Shown here: one piece after another, positions 1 to 7,140 of the stretch
Numbering within the stretch: position 1 is the stretch's first letter
Layout: each line of letters starts with the position of its first letter
DNA from: an uncultured Solirubrobacteraceae bacterium
Lineage (GTDB): Bacteria > Actinomycetota > Thermoleophilia > Solirubrobacterales > Solirubrobacteraceae
Reading direction: 5' to 3'
NCBI GenBank assembly: GCA_955652215.1
Contig: CATPAX010000171.1
Location: 1-11,635 of the forward strand
Length of the DNA: 11,635 nt
Made by a program: the position numbers and the translations under genes
Notes under the pieces: generated by a model
The model's database searches: none
Told to the model about the DNA's origin: nothing
The model's input: the letters and a program-made list of their open reading frames with translations, nothing else

Positions 1-1
1 A

Positions 2-595
2 CAGCAGGAGATCTTCGACTTCATCAAGCGGTATTCGGCTCGGTACGGCTATCCGCCGACCGTGCGCGACATCGGCAAGGCGGTTGGTCTCGCGTCGTCG
101 TCGACCGTGCACGCGCACCTTGCGAACCTCGAGCGCATCGGCTTGCTGCGGCGGGACCCGACCAAGCCGCGGGCGATCGAGCTGCTCGATCGCGCGGCCG
201 CGGGTGTACGGGGCTTCGTGCGGACAGGGCTTCCGCTGGTGGGTCATGTAGCGGCCGGTCAGCCAGTGCTGGCCGAGGAGAACATCGAGGACTACGTCCA
301 GACGCCGGATATCGCCGGCGGCGATGACGGCGGCTACCTCCTGCGGGTCAAGGGCGAGTCGATGAAGAACGCGGGAATCCTCGACGGCGACCTCGTGGTC
401 GTCAGACAGCAGGAGACCGCGAGCGACGGCGACATCGTCGTCGCGCTCGTTGGCGAGGAGGCGACCGTCAAACGGTTCTTCCGCGAGGCGGATCACGTCC
501 GGCTCCAGCCGGAGAACGAGGCGATGGACCCGATCCGGAGTCGCGAGGTGCGGATTCTCGGAAAAGTTGTGGGGCTGATGCGGAGCATGGGGTGA
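2..595 (+). CDS. lexA: LexA repressor (SOS regulator), 5' end cut by window
   Basis: LexA represses DNA-damage genes and cleaves itself when RecA filaments form. The reading frame is open from base 2, so only about the first ten residues are missing; 197 residues are visible. The N-terminal winged helix carries the family signature GYPPTVRDIGKAVGL followed by SSSTVHAHL. The C-terminal S24 protease-like domain keeps all the key parts: the Ala-Gly cleavage site in VAAGQP (bases 254-259), the nucleophile Ser in KGESM (codon 359-361) and the general-base Lys in ATVKRF (codon 470-472). It should therefore be a self-cleaving repressor. The usual autoregulatory operator would lie upstream of the window. 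A small zinc-ribbon gene follows within about 10-16 bases and is probably co-transcribed. Confidence 0.96.
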   Translation, partial: QQEIFDFIKRYSARYGYPPTVRDIGKAVGLASSSTVHAHLANLERIGLLRRDPTKPRAIELLDRAAAGVRGFVRTGLPLVGHVAAGQPVLAEENIEDYVQTPDIAGGDDGGYLLRVKGESMKNAGILDGDLVVVRQQETASDGDIVVALVGEEATVKRFFREADHVRLQPENEAMDPIRSREVRILGKVVGLMRSMG

Positions 596-605
596 GGAGC
601 CGGAG

Positions 606-824
606 GTGAGCGTGGCGACGATCGGGCACGAGTGGCCCCAGCTGTTCGAAGCTGTGGAGCCCAAGTCAGGGCTGGACAACCTGATCGTCGGCCTGTGGGA
701 GGAGCTCACCTCCGGCCGAGCCGTCCGCTGTCCGATCTGTGACGGCGATATGCGACCTGGAAGCGATGGCAGCGCTCGGCTGGACGGCGGTCAGTGCGAT
801 CAGTGCGGCACGAAGCTGGCGTGA
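606..824 (+). CDS. Small four-cysteine zinc-ribbon-like protein
   Basis: A 72-residue protein of unknown function. Its C-terminal half holds two knuckles, CPIC (C42, C45) and CDQCG (C64, C67), spaced as in a single zinc ribbon. The N-terminal half is acidic and probably helical, with no signal peptide. Two starts are possible: GTG at 606, preceded by AGGAG at 595-599, or GTG at 612, preceded by GGAGG at 602-606. Both have reasonable spacing, so the N-terminus is uncertain by two residues. The gene starts about 10 bases after lexA stops, so it is likely in the same transcript and may be SOS-induced with it. A DNA- or RNA-binding or protein-docking role is possible but not shown. It converges on the next gene with 18 bases between the stop codons. 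Confidence 0.72.
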   Translation: MSVATIGHEWPQLFEAVEPKSGLDNLIVGLWEELTSGRAVRCPICDGDMRPGSDGSARLDGGQCDQCGTKLA

Positions 825-842
825 ACCGCCCGCTCGGGGCTG

Positions 843-2372
843 TCAAAAGGACGGTCGTCCAATCTGCTGGCCGGCCAGGCTGGCTAGTTGCTGAAGCTGT
901 CCCAGCAGTAGCGTGACGTAGCTCACCACGACCGGCGGCGGCGCACCCGCTGACGCGGCCTGCGCAGCCCCCGATGCGGTGGGCTGCGCGAGGCCGGCAA
1001 GCCCACGGCCGGGGCTGAGGCCTGTCCTCGCCGCGGAGCTGGCGACGCGGGCCATGTCGATCGGGGCCCCGAAAAGATCCGCAGGGGTGCGGCGGGGGAC
1101 CGCCGAATCGCCTGGCGCGATGCCCGCGAAGCTCGCGACGCGGGTGACATGCCCGATCGGCCTGCCAGGGACCGCCGGAGTCCCGACCTCCTCGGTCCAT
1201 AACAGCTTCGTATAGGTCCGGTTCCAGCCAAACTCGGGGATCACGTGCCCGAAGTTGGTCAGCTGGCGAACGGCTCCGGTCGCAAGATCGAACATGTACA
1301 GGTCGCTGGTGAACTTCGGGTCGCTGAAGTCCGCCAGGAACATCGGGGTTCCAGCCGACCCGGGGTTGGGGGCGTCGAAGTGCAGCCATTGAGCGGCCGT
1401 GATCACGGTCTGGTACCAGGTGCCCGGGCGCGCACGGCTGGTCATCACGATTACCTCGCGCATATCGGGAGTGAAGGTCGCCTGCTCCTCGTAAGCGGGG
1501 TCGTTATCGGTCAAGTGCGTCACCCGCGGATGGGCAGGAGATGCTCCGCGCCCGTATAGGCGCATGAAATAGAGCTCGAGGTGCATCCACCCCGGCGCGG
1601 TCGCCTGAAACGGCGAGTTTCGCGGCCCGAACGCCGTGAACAGAAAGCCACTGCCATCGGGCGCCCATGCCTGCGTTTCGTAAACACCGAACGCCGGGCC
1701 CACAATCCGGACATGCGCGAGGTACGGGCGCCCGTGCGCCGGCGCGACGAAGTCAGCGAGCAGGATCTGCCAGCGCTGGCCGCCGTTCGCCAGGGGGTAC
1801 GCCTCGGTCCGGGTCCACACCAGCTCCCGGCCGTTCGGGGACCAGTACGGGTGGTAGTTGTCGTAGGGCACGCCGCCGCCCGGCAGCGCCTGATAGTTCG
1901 CGCCGCCGGCGGGGTCTGATCTGGTCGTCAGCCTCGTGAGGCCGCTCCCATTGGGGTGCATCACGTACAAATCACTTCCATACCCGCCGAGGCAGGGCGC
2001 GCCGAAGTGCTGGGGCTGAGCCCCCATCGAGCAGAACAAGATCCACTTGCCCCCAGGCTGCTGCTCCGGAAAGCCGTTCGGCCTTGCCAGGCGTCCGCAG
2101 GTCAGACACCGGATCGCCGATCCACTCAAATGAGACGCGTAGACCTGCTCGAGGCCGGTGCGGTCAGGCTCGTTTGAGAGAACGTCGCCGGCGGCGGTCC
2201 AGGCGGGCGTCTGGCCGAACGTGTACGAGTTGCGATGGACGTGAAACGCCGCGGAGAAGTACGGACCAGGTGCGCTTGCTGCGCCCGCGAGGGGCGCGCT
2301 GAGCGCCGGCAGGAGCAGTACGAGCGCGACCGCGAGCCCCAGTCGCGCTCCCCTCATGCGCACCTTCTCCAT
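843..2372 (-). CDS. Exported TolB-like beta-propeller protein
   Basis: The protein has 509 residues. A basic N-terminus (MEKVRMRGAR) and a hydrophobic stretch at about 11-30 ending in LAGAASA form a Sec signal peptide, so the protein is probably extracytoplasmic. TolB/PD40-type blades are visible: YWSPNGRELVWT near 176-187, AWAPDGSGFLFTA near 235-247, TFTPDMREVIVMT near 299-311 and FGWNRTYTKLLWT near 381-393. DLYVMHPNGSG near 134 and DLYMFDLATGAVRQLT near 357 are typical inter-blade strands. Four cysteines (89, 92, 114, 127) cluster in the first third and could form disulfides. The tail after about 420 is Ala/Pro/Gly-rich with a hydrophobic end. The ATG at 2372 was chosen because AGGAGGA lies 7 bases upstream (complement 2380-2386); the frame also opens 12 codons earlier without such support. 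The ligand is unknown, and the Tol-Pal role of Gram-negative TolB should not be assumed. Confidence 0.8.
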   Translation of the reverse strand: MEKVRMRGARLGLAVALVLLLPALSAPLAGAASAPGPYFSAAFHVHRNSYTFGQTPAWTAAGDVLSNEPDRTGLEQVYASHLSGSAIRCLTCGRLARPNGFPEQQPGGKWILFCSMGAQPQHFGAPCLGGYGSDLYVMHPNGSGLTRLTTRSDPAGGANYQALPGGGVPYDNYHPYWSPNGRELVWTRTEAYPLANGGQRWQILLADFVAPAHGRPYLAHVRIVGPAFGVYETQAWAPDGSGFLFTAFGPRNSPFQATAPGWMHLELYFMRLYGRGASPAHPRVTHLTDNDPAYEEQATFTPDMREVIVMTSRARPGTWYQTVITAAQWLHFDAPNPGSAGTPMFLADFSDPKFTSDLYMFDLATGAVRQLTNFGHVIPEFGWNRTYTKLLWTEEVGTPAVPGRPIGHVTRVASFAGIAPGDSAVPRRTPADLFGAPIDMARVASSAARTGLSPGRGLAGLAQPTASGAAQAASAGAPPPVVVSYVTLLLGQLQQLASLAGQQIGRPSF

Positions 2373-2379
2373 TTGCCGC

Positions 2380-2386
2380 TCCTCCT
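2380..2386 (-). promoter_or_regulatory. Ribosome binding site fixing the TolB-like start
   Basis: AGGAGGA on the minus strand lies 7 bases before the ATG at 2372. It is one of the strongest Shine-Dalgarno sequences in the window and supports this ATG over the in-frame start 12 codons upstream. Confidence 0.75.
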
Positions 2387-2460
2387 CGTGCCGTCGCCGA
2401 ACGCCCACTCATATCAGACCCCCGCGTAGTGTGGACGCTCGAGCTGGATGCGATCCCGGG

Positions 2461-2466
2461 TATGCT
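2461..2466 (+). promoter_or_regulatory. Candidate -10 element of the rnpB promoter
   Basis: TATGCT fits the actinobacterial TANNNT pattern and lies 5-8 bases before the expected 5' end of the RNase P RNA near 2471-2474. No good -35 hexamer stands 16-18 bases upstream. GTGGAC at 2431-2436 resembles one but is too far away. The call rests on the -10 and its distance to the RNA start. Confidence 0.35.
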
Positions 2467-2470
2467 CAGC

Positions 2471-2820
2471 GGTGCAGGCCGAGCAGTCGCGGAGGCTCCC
2501 CAGCCTTCGAGGAAAGTCCGGACATCACAGGGCAAGGGTGGTCGGTAACGCCGACCCGGGGAAACCCGCGGGAAAGTGCCACAGAAATGACACCGCCTAA
2601 GCCTGGGACCCGTCCCAGGCCGGTAAGGGTGAAATGGTGCGGTAAGAGCGCACCGGCGTCGCGGTGACGCGGCGGCCAGGTAAACCCCACCCGATGCTAG
2701 ACCAAGCAGGACCGTTCGTAGGTGGCCCGCCAAGGTCCGGGTAGGTCGCTCAGATGGATGATTGCTCAGGGTCCGGCCCCGCCGGACCGGGACAGAATCC
2801 GGCTTACAGGCCTGCTACGG
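2471..2820 (+). ncRNA. rnpB: RNase P RNA, bacterial type A
   Basis: This is the catalytic RNA of RNase P, which removes 5' leaders from tRNA precursors. Conserved blocks are clear: GAGGAAAGTCCGGAC at 2509-2523 (CR-I), AGGGTGAAATGGTGCGGTAA in 2626-2645 with AGAGCGCACCG after it, GGTAAACCCCACCC near 2680, and ACAGAATCCGGCTTAC at 2792-2807 (CR-V). P1 pairs 2474-2480 with 2809-2815. P2 pairs 2481-2488 with 2760-2767. A short P3 pairs 2492-2497 with 2502-2507. A perfect 8-bp hairpin at 2601-2620 fits P12. L15 holds a GGT (2721-2723) for the tRNA 3' CCA. A 7-bp hairpin at 2770-2788 sits where high-GC bacteria carry P19. Helix P18 appears absent. The exact ends are uncertain by a few bases. The gene accounts for nearly all of the gap between the flanking protein genes. 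Confidence 0.95.
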
Positions 2821-2822
2821 AG

Positions 2823-2848
2823 AGCCCCGCTGACGCGGGGCTTCTCTA
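2823..2848 (+). terminator. Intrinsic terminator after rnpB
   Basis: AGCCCCGC (2823-2830) pairs perfectly with GCGGGGCT (2835-2842) around a TGAC loop, followed by TCTCT. The stem begins a few bases after the P1 helix closes. It probably ends the RNase P RNA transcript and isolates it from the hydrolase gene about 105 bases further on. The T-tract is short and mixed with C. Confidence 0.75.
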
Positions 2849-2953
2849 TCGCTGGAGCTGCCCCGCGCGTCGCGGCGCCGCTGAGAACAGCTTCGCGCCG
2901 GCTCCACGTTCGGGGTAGGCCGGGGCACACCGAAGACCGAGAGAGAGGACGTT

Positions 2954-5437
2954 TTGCGCCAGAAGCTCGCTGTGCTCGCCACGGCTCTCACCACCGCCGT
3001 GTTTGTCACGAGCGTGTTTTCCGGTGCGGCCGCTGCAGCGTCTGTCGGGGACTACTCGATCATCGCCCGGAACATCATCCCCTCGGGCCAGTACGGCTCG
3101 ATCCCTCCGCCGCCGAAAGCCACGCAGCAGGCGGGGATGTACGACGCGCTCACGCCGCTGTTCAATCACGTGACCGCGCACAATCTGCTCACCGACTTCA
3201 AGTCGGCCTCGGTCGGGACGTTTATCTGCCGCAGGCACGCGACGGAGCGCGTTCCTCATCGGGGATTGAAGCTCATCAGGGATCGCTTCTACGTTCCTCA
3301 TATCTGCGGAAACACCCGTGACGACGTCACCTGGGGCTCGGGCTGGGTGATGGCCGAGGATCGCGGGCTGCTGCTCCAGGAGGCACGCTATCCGGCGCTT
3401 CTGGCCGCCATCGACGCACCGGGGATCAACGCGCTCGGGCTGATCTCGAGCATCGCGACGTTCACACCGTCCCAGCAGACCGTGAGTGAAGTCGCCAAGC
3501 AAACCGGCGCGCTGCTCGCCGCGGGACCCGAGGGCAAGGCGGTGCTCCACGACATCAAGCTCTATCTCCAGGGCATCAACGCGTTCCTGGCACACCACGG
3601 GCACAAGCTCGGCCCGTTCTCGAACGTCGCGAACTTCACGCTCGTCGACGTCTACGCCTTCAACGCGCTGAAGGACCAGTTCGTCGGAGAGGGCGGGGGA
3701 GACCAGGCGGTGCGCTCTGAGTTCTTGTCGGCCCTGACGCAGCATCTCGGGGCAAAGCAAGGCTTCGCCGTATGGAACGACCTGCGCGAGGCGTACGACC
3801 CGGAGGCCCCGGCAAGCGTTCCGGGCACGGTGAAGCTCCAGCCGCGGCCGACGAGCATCAGCGGCAACGTGATCCTGGATTCCGGCAGTTTGTCGGTGGC
3901 TGCGAGGCAGGCGCTCGCGGTGCAGAGCAAGCGCAGAGGCCACGCGAGCAACGCTCTGCTGGTCGCCGGATGGCGCTCCAGTACCCACCATCCGATCATG
4001 GTGGCCGGTCCGCAGATCGGTTATTACTACCCTGGCCTGACGCTCGAGATGGACCTCGAAGGTCCTGGAATCAGCCAGCGCGGCGCGATGTCTGCGCCAT
4101 TCCCGGGCTACATCTTCATCGGGCGAAGCCAGGACTCCGCGTGGTCACTGACCTCGGCGGGCCTCGACCAGATCGACACCTACGTCGAGACGCTCTGTGG
4201 CGCTAGCACCCATAGCTACATGTTCAATGGCGTGTGTCGCCCAATGCAGTTCTTCGACGCAGGCAGCCTGAACGGCCACGAGATCACTTTCTACCGGACC
4301 GTCCATGGGCCGGTCATCGGCTACGCGCGCGCGGGTGGCCGTCTGGTTGCGCTCTCGCAGAAGCGGGCGAGTTACGGCCAGGACGTTAAAGACCTGCTCT
4401 TCTACTACCAGCTCGCGCACAACCAAGTCCACAATGTGCAGCAGTTCTTCCGGGCAGCCTTCAAGACTCCTCAAACGTTCAACTCGTTCTACGTGGATGA
4501 CAAGGACATCGGCGTGTTCACGAGCGGCCTGGTGCCGATCCGGCCCGCGAACGCCGACCAGGCGCTCCCGATCAACGGCACCGGCCAGGAGGAGTGGCGG
4601 GGCTTCGTCTCCTACGCACATCACCCGCAAGGAATCAACCCTCGGACGGGCCAGATCGTGAACTGGAATAACCGCCCGCAAGCGGGCTACGAGGCGCCCG
4701 ACGACAACTGGTCACTGGGCGCGTTGCAGCGCGTCGATCTGCTGCTGATGAACCTCGGCCATGGGCGGCACCTGACTCCAGCCCGGGTGGTATCTGCGAT
4801 GAACGCGGCGGCGACCCAAGACGTCCGCGAGATGACCTTCGAGCCGGTTCTCTCGAAGCTGCTGCACGGCGGTAGTGCGCCGAACGCGCGTGACGCGGCG
4901 ATGCTCGCGCTGCTCGATGCGTGGTGCCGGCACGGCGGCAGCCGGCTCGACCGGACAGGCAACGGCCAGGTCACCGACCCGGGCGCGGCGATCATGGACA
5001 CCGCGTGGCCGCTGCTGGCAAGCGCGTGGGCCCAGACGGTGCTCGGACCGGCGCTGTCGAGCCAGCTGAACTCGTTCGACGGCCAGTACGACCAGCCGCC
5101 GGGCGGTCAGTACACCGGGTGGCATATCTACATGGACAAGGACCTCCGGACGATGCTGGGAATGCCCGTGCGGGGTGCCTACGCAGTGCGCTACTGCGGG
5201 GGCGGAAACCTAACGCTCTGCCGGACGCAGCTGTGGGCCGCGATCGATCAGGCGGGCAACATGCTCCAGGGTGCGCAGGGCACAAACCCAGCCGGCTGGC
5301 ACTCGAGCGCGACAGCCGAGCGGATCACGTTCGTGCCTGGCCTGCTCCCGTTCACGATGCGCTACGCCAACCGCCCGAGCGGTATCCAGCAGGTGGTCAG
5401 CTTCTTCGGACACTCGCCGCAGGACACCGGGCGCTAA
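2954..5437 (+). CDS. Secreted penicillin-acylase-family N-terminal-nucleophile hydrolase
   Basis: The precursor has 827 residues and probably hydrolyses an amide bond of an acylated amine outside the cell. Residues 1-30 form a signal peptide (MRQKLAVLAT to AAAAAS). The family motif RDRFYVPHICGNT is at 109-121, followed by GSGWVMAEDR at 128-137. The beta subunit should begin by self-cleavage at A331-S332 (SNALLVAG), leaving Ser332 as nucleophile. GPQIGYYYP places Gln354 exactly at B23, SAG (401-403) fits the oxyanion Ala near B69, and NWNNRP (570-575) supplies the Asn equivalent of B241. This Ser/Gln/Ala/Asn set is that of penicillin G acylase; homoserine-lactone acylases usually have His at B23. 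The TTG at 2954 was chosen because AGAGAGGA precedes it and the signal peptide starts there. The natural substrate is unknown. It stands alone between two hairpin terminators. Confidence 0.9.
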   Translation: MRQKLAVLATALTTAVFVTSVFSGAAAAASVGDYSIIARNIIPSGQYGSIPPPPKATQQAGMYDALTPLFNHVTAHNLLTDFKSASVGTFICRRHATERVPHRGLKLIRDRFYVPHICGNTRDDVTWGSGWVMAEDRGLLLQEARYPALLAAIDAPGINALGLISSIATFTPSQQTVSEVAKQTGALLAAGPEGKAVLHDIKLYLQGINAFLAHHGHKLGPFSNVANFTLVDVYAFNALKDQFVGEGGGDQAVRSEFLSALTQHLGAKQGFAVWNDLREAYDPEAPASVPGTVKLQPRPTSISGNVILDSGSLSVAARQALAVQSKRRGHASNALLVAGWRSSTHHPIMVAGPQIGYYYPGLTLEMDLEGPGISQRGAMSAPFPGYIFIGRSQDSAWSLTSAGLDQIDTYVETLCGASTHSYMFNGVCRPMQFFDAGSLNGHEITFYRTVHGPVIGYARAGGRLVALSQKRASYGQDVKDLLFYYQLAHNQVHNVQQFFRAAFKTPQTFNSFYVDDKDIGVFTSGLVPIRPANADQALPINGTGQEEWRGFVSYAHHPQGINPRTGQIVNWNNRPQAGYEAPDDNWSLGALQRVDLLLMNLGHGRHLTPARVVSAMNAAATQDVREMTFEPVLSKLLHGGSAPNARDAAMLALLDAWCRHGGSRLDRTGNGQVTDPGAAIMDTAWPLLASAWAQTVLGPALSSQLNSFDGQYDQPPGGQYTGWHIYMDKDLRTMLGMPVRGAYAVRYCGGGNLTLCRTQLWAAIDQAGNMLQGAQGTNPAGWHSSATAERITFVPGLLPFTMRYANRPSGIQQVVSFFGHSPQDTGR

Positions 5438-5444
5438 GCGCTCA

Positions 5445-5473
5445 GACCCGGCGCGCCTCCGCCGCGCCGGGTC
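5445..5473. terminator. Bidirectional hairpin between convergent genes
   Basis: GACCCGGCGCG (5445-5455) pairs perfectly with CGCGCCGGGTC (5463-5473) around a 7-base loop, starting 8 bases after the acylase stop codon. The hairpin overlaps the TGA of the opposing transporter gene (complement 5472-5474). There is no T-run on either side, so it may terminate weakly, block read-through between convergent transcripts, or protect 3' ends. Confidence 0.6.
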
Positions 5474-6641
5474 ACCGGGGCACTGGGCCGCCGGCGAGCG
5501 CGACGGCGACACCGACGAGTCCCGCGGCGAGCAGCGTGAGCACGATTCCGCGCCGCGCAACGAGCAACGCCACCGCTGCCCCGGCCAGGACCAGCAGCTG
5601 CCAGGGCTCGTGCAGCGCCCCGGTCAGGGGGATCGCGGCGCCAAGGATCGCTCCGAGGGCAGCCGGCCCTGCGCCCGCGAGAAACGCACGTGCGCGCCGG
5701 TCTTCGCGCAGCCGACCGAAGCGGCTTCCCCCGGCCAGCACGAACGCGAACGACGGGAAGAACGCCACTGCCGCGGCGAGCAAGCCACCGGCTAGCCCAT
5801 GCGCGGCGTAGCCGACCGCCGCTACGGTCGCGACGACCGGGCCTGGAGTCACCTGCCCGAGTGCGACCGCGCTGAGAAACTGGCTTCCCGACATCCAGTG
5901 GTAGGTGTGTACGGCGTCATTTTGCATCAGCGGCACGATCACGAAGCCGCCTCCATAGGAGAGCGCCCCAACCTTGAAGGCAACCCAGGCCAGCGCGGGA
6001 ATTCCCCCTGTGGCTAGTGCGGCCAGCACCGGCAGCTGCACTCCTAGCCGCGGCCCTCCAGCGTTCGCGGGCCAGCGGCTCGCCAGCTCGAAACCGCCAC
6101 AGGCGAGCAGCATCAGGACCAAGTACGGAGCGGCCACTGCCGCCGCAGCCGCGCCGACACAGGCGTAGAGGGCCCAGCGGACGCGGCCGCCAGGCGTCTC
6201 GCGGGCGCGCTCCCAGCTGGCGGGCAGAAGCCCCGCCCCGGCCTTCACCGCAACCGCCGAGACTGCGGCGCCGGCGCCCGCACCCGCCCCCCGGATCCAT
6301 ATGGGCGGAGCGTGCGCGAGGAACAGGACCGAGAGCGCGAGCATGAGCACGATCGCCGGTGTTACGAACGCGAGGCCCCCGACGATCGCTCCCCGCCAGC
6401 CCGCAAGCCGCTGGGCGCAGAAGATCGCAAGCTGCGTCGATGCAGGTCCCGGCAGGAGATTGCAGGCGGCGATGGCGTCTTCGAACTCCTGTTCCCGCAT
6501 CCAGCCGCGTCGCTCCACGACCAGCGTCCGCAGCTGCGCGATGTGCGTCGGCGGTCCGCCAAAGCCGGTGACTCCGATCTTCCCCCACTCGAGCGCGACG
6601 GTGCAAATCGGCACACGCTCGGCGCCTGGAGGAGGTTTCAC
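5472..6641 (-). CDS. ChrA-family (CHR) transporter, two-domain form
   Basis: A 389-residue membrane protein of the chromate transporter family, which moves chromate out of the cell in characterised members. It has the usual tandem of two homologous CHR domains. The first has TGFGGPPTHIAQ (25-36) and LLPGPASTQLA (62-72). The second has LSYGGGFVIVPLMQ (227-240) and VTPGPVVATVAAVGY (264-278). Several Ala/Leu/Val-rich segments would span the membrane. The GTG at 6641 was chosen because it gives the normal family length and overlaps the preceding stop as GTGA. The frame is open upstream to 6911, but that part lies inside the acetyltransferase gene and is not transporter-like. It is the last gene of the operon and ends in a hairpin. 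Chromate is the default substrate by family; the operon context does not confirm it. Confidence 0.88.
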   Translation of the reverse strand: MKPPPGAERVPICTVALEWGKIGVTGFGGPPTHIAQLRTLVVERRGWMREQEFEDAIAACNLLPGPASTQLAIFCAQRLAGWRGAIVGGLAFVTPAIVLMLALSVLFLAHAPPIWIRGAGAGAGAAVSAVAVKAGAGLLPASWERARETPGGRVRWALYACVGAAAAAVAAPYLVLMLLACGGFELASRWPANAGGPRLGVQLPVLAALATGGIPALAWVAFKVGALSYGGGFVIVPLMQNDAVHTYHWMSGSQFLSAVALGQVTPGPVVATVAAVGYAAHGLAGGLLAAAVAFFPSFAFVLAGGSRFGRLREDRRARAFLAGAGPAALGAILGAAIPLTGALHEPWQLLVLAGAAVALLVARRGIVLTLLAAGLVGVAVALAGGPVPR

Positions 6642-7138
6642 CGCTCCGGCTCGTCTCCAGAGGCGACCCAGGTGAGTGCTCCGCCGTCGAGCCGGTATAT
6701 GCGCCAGTCGCTCAGGACCTTTCCCCCAAGCCGCTCGTACAGGGCCATCGCGGGAGTGTTCCAGTCGAGGACAGCCCACTCCAGCCGGGCCCCGCCACGC
6801 TCGATCGTGATCTCGGCCAGGCAGCGCACAAGGGAAACGCCCACTCCGTGGCGTCGCCGCTCCGGCGGCACGTACAGATCCTCCAGCCAGATCCCGGGAC
6901 GGCACTCCCACGTCGAGAACGTCGTGTGGAACAGCGCGAAACCCGCGGCGGCGCCGTCCAGCTCGGCGACCAGCGCTTCAGCGCTTGGGTGGGGGCCGAA
7001 AAGTGCTTGCGCGAGCATCTCCTCTGTTCCAATGACCTGCTCGAAGGCGCGCTCATAGGTAGCTAGCTCGACGATCCAGGCGAAGATCCGCTCGACGTCG
7101 TGCGGTGTTGCTCCGCGGACCTCGACCGGCGCCGCCAC
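6638..7138 (-). CDS. GNAT N-acetyltransferase, diamine-acetyltransferase-like
   Basis: The 166-residue enzyme should transfer acetyl from acetyl-CoA to an amine. The acetyl-CoA pyrophosphate loop is RRHGVG (95-100). The pattern around it resembles spermidine/spermine and thialysine acetyltransferases: AEALVAELDG (53-62), GFALFHTTFSTW (66-77), PGIWLEDLYVPPE (81-93), LEWAVLDWNTPAMALYERLG (119-138). Tyr134 is in the position of the usual catalytic acid. Length is normal for that group. It starts with GTG 2 bases after the crotonase stop, with no strong ribosome site, so translation is probably coupled. Its stop overlaps the transporter start by 4 bases. The true acceptor could be a polyamine, an amino acid or another small amine. 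Confidence 0.85.
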   Translation of the reverse strand: MAAPVEVRGATPHDVERIFAWIVELATYERAFEQVIGTEEMLAQALFGPHPSAEALVAELDGAAAGFALFHTTFSTWECRPGIWLEDLYVPPERRRHGVGVSLVRCLAEITIERGGARLEWAVLDWNTPAMALYERLGGKVLSDWRIYRLDGGALTWVASGDEPER

Positions 7139-7140
7139 CG

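Noticed and set aside
828..840. Short GC hairpin between the two convergent stop codons at 824 and 843
   Set aside because: The stem is only 4 bp with a 5-base loop and no T-run, too weak to call a terminator.
706..1389. Minus-strand frame of 227 codons overlapping the zinc-ribbon and TolB-like genes
   Set aside because: Its composition (Arg, Pro, Gly) is that of a frame shadow, and it overlaps two better genes.
2846..3991. Long minus-strand reading frame (381 codons) across the 5' part of the acylase gene
   Set aside because: It is Arg-rich, matches no family pattern and lies opposite a well-supported gene. Long antisense frames are expected in DNA this GC-rich.
4145..4681. Minus-strand frame of 178 codons inside the acylase gene
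   Set aside because: It has no recognisable domain or ribosome site and lies opposite conserved acylase motifs.
5069..5080. GAAC-TC-GTTC inverted repeat as a LexA box
   Set aside because: The spacer is 2 bases, not the 4 of the actinobacterial SOS box, and it lies inside the acylase coding region.
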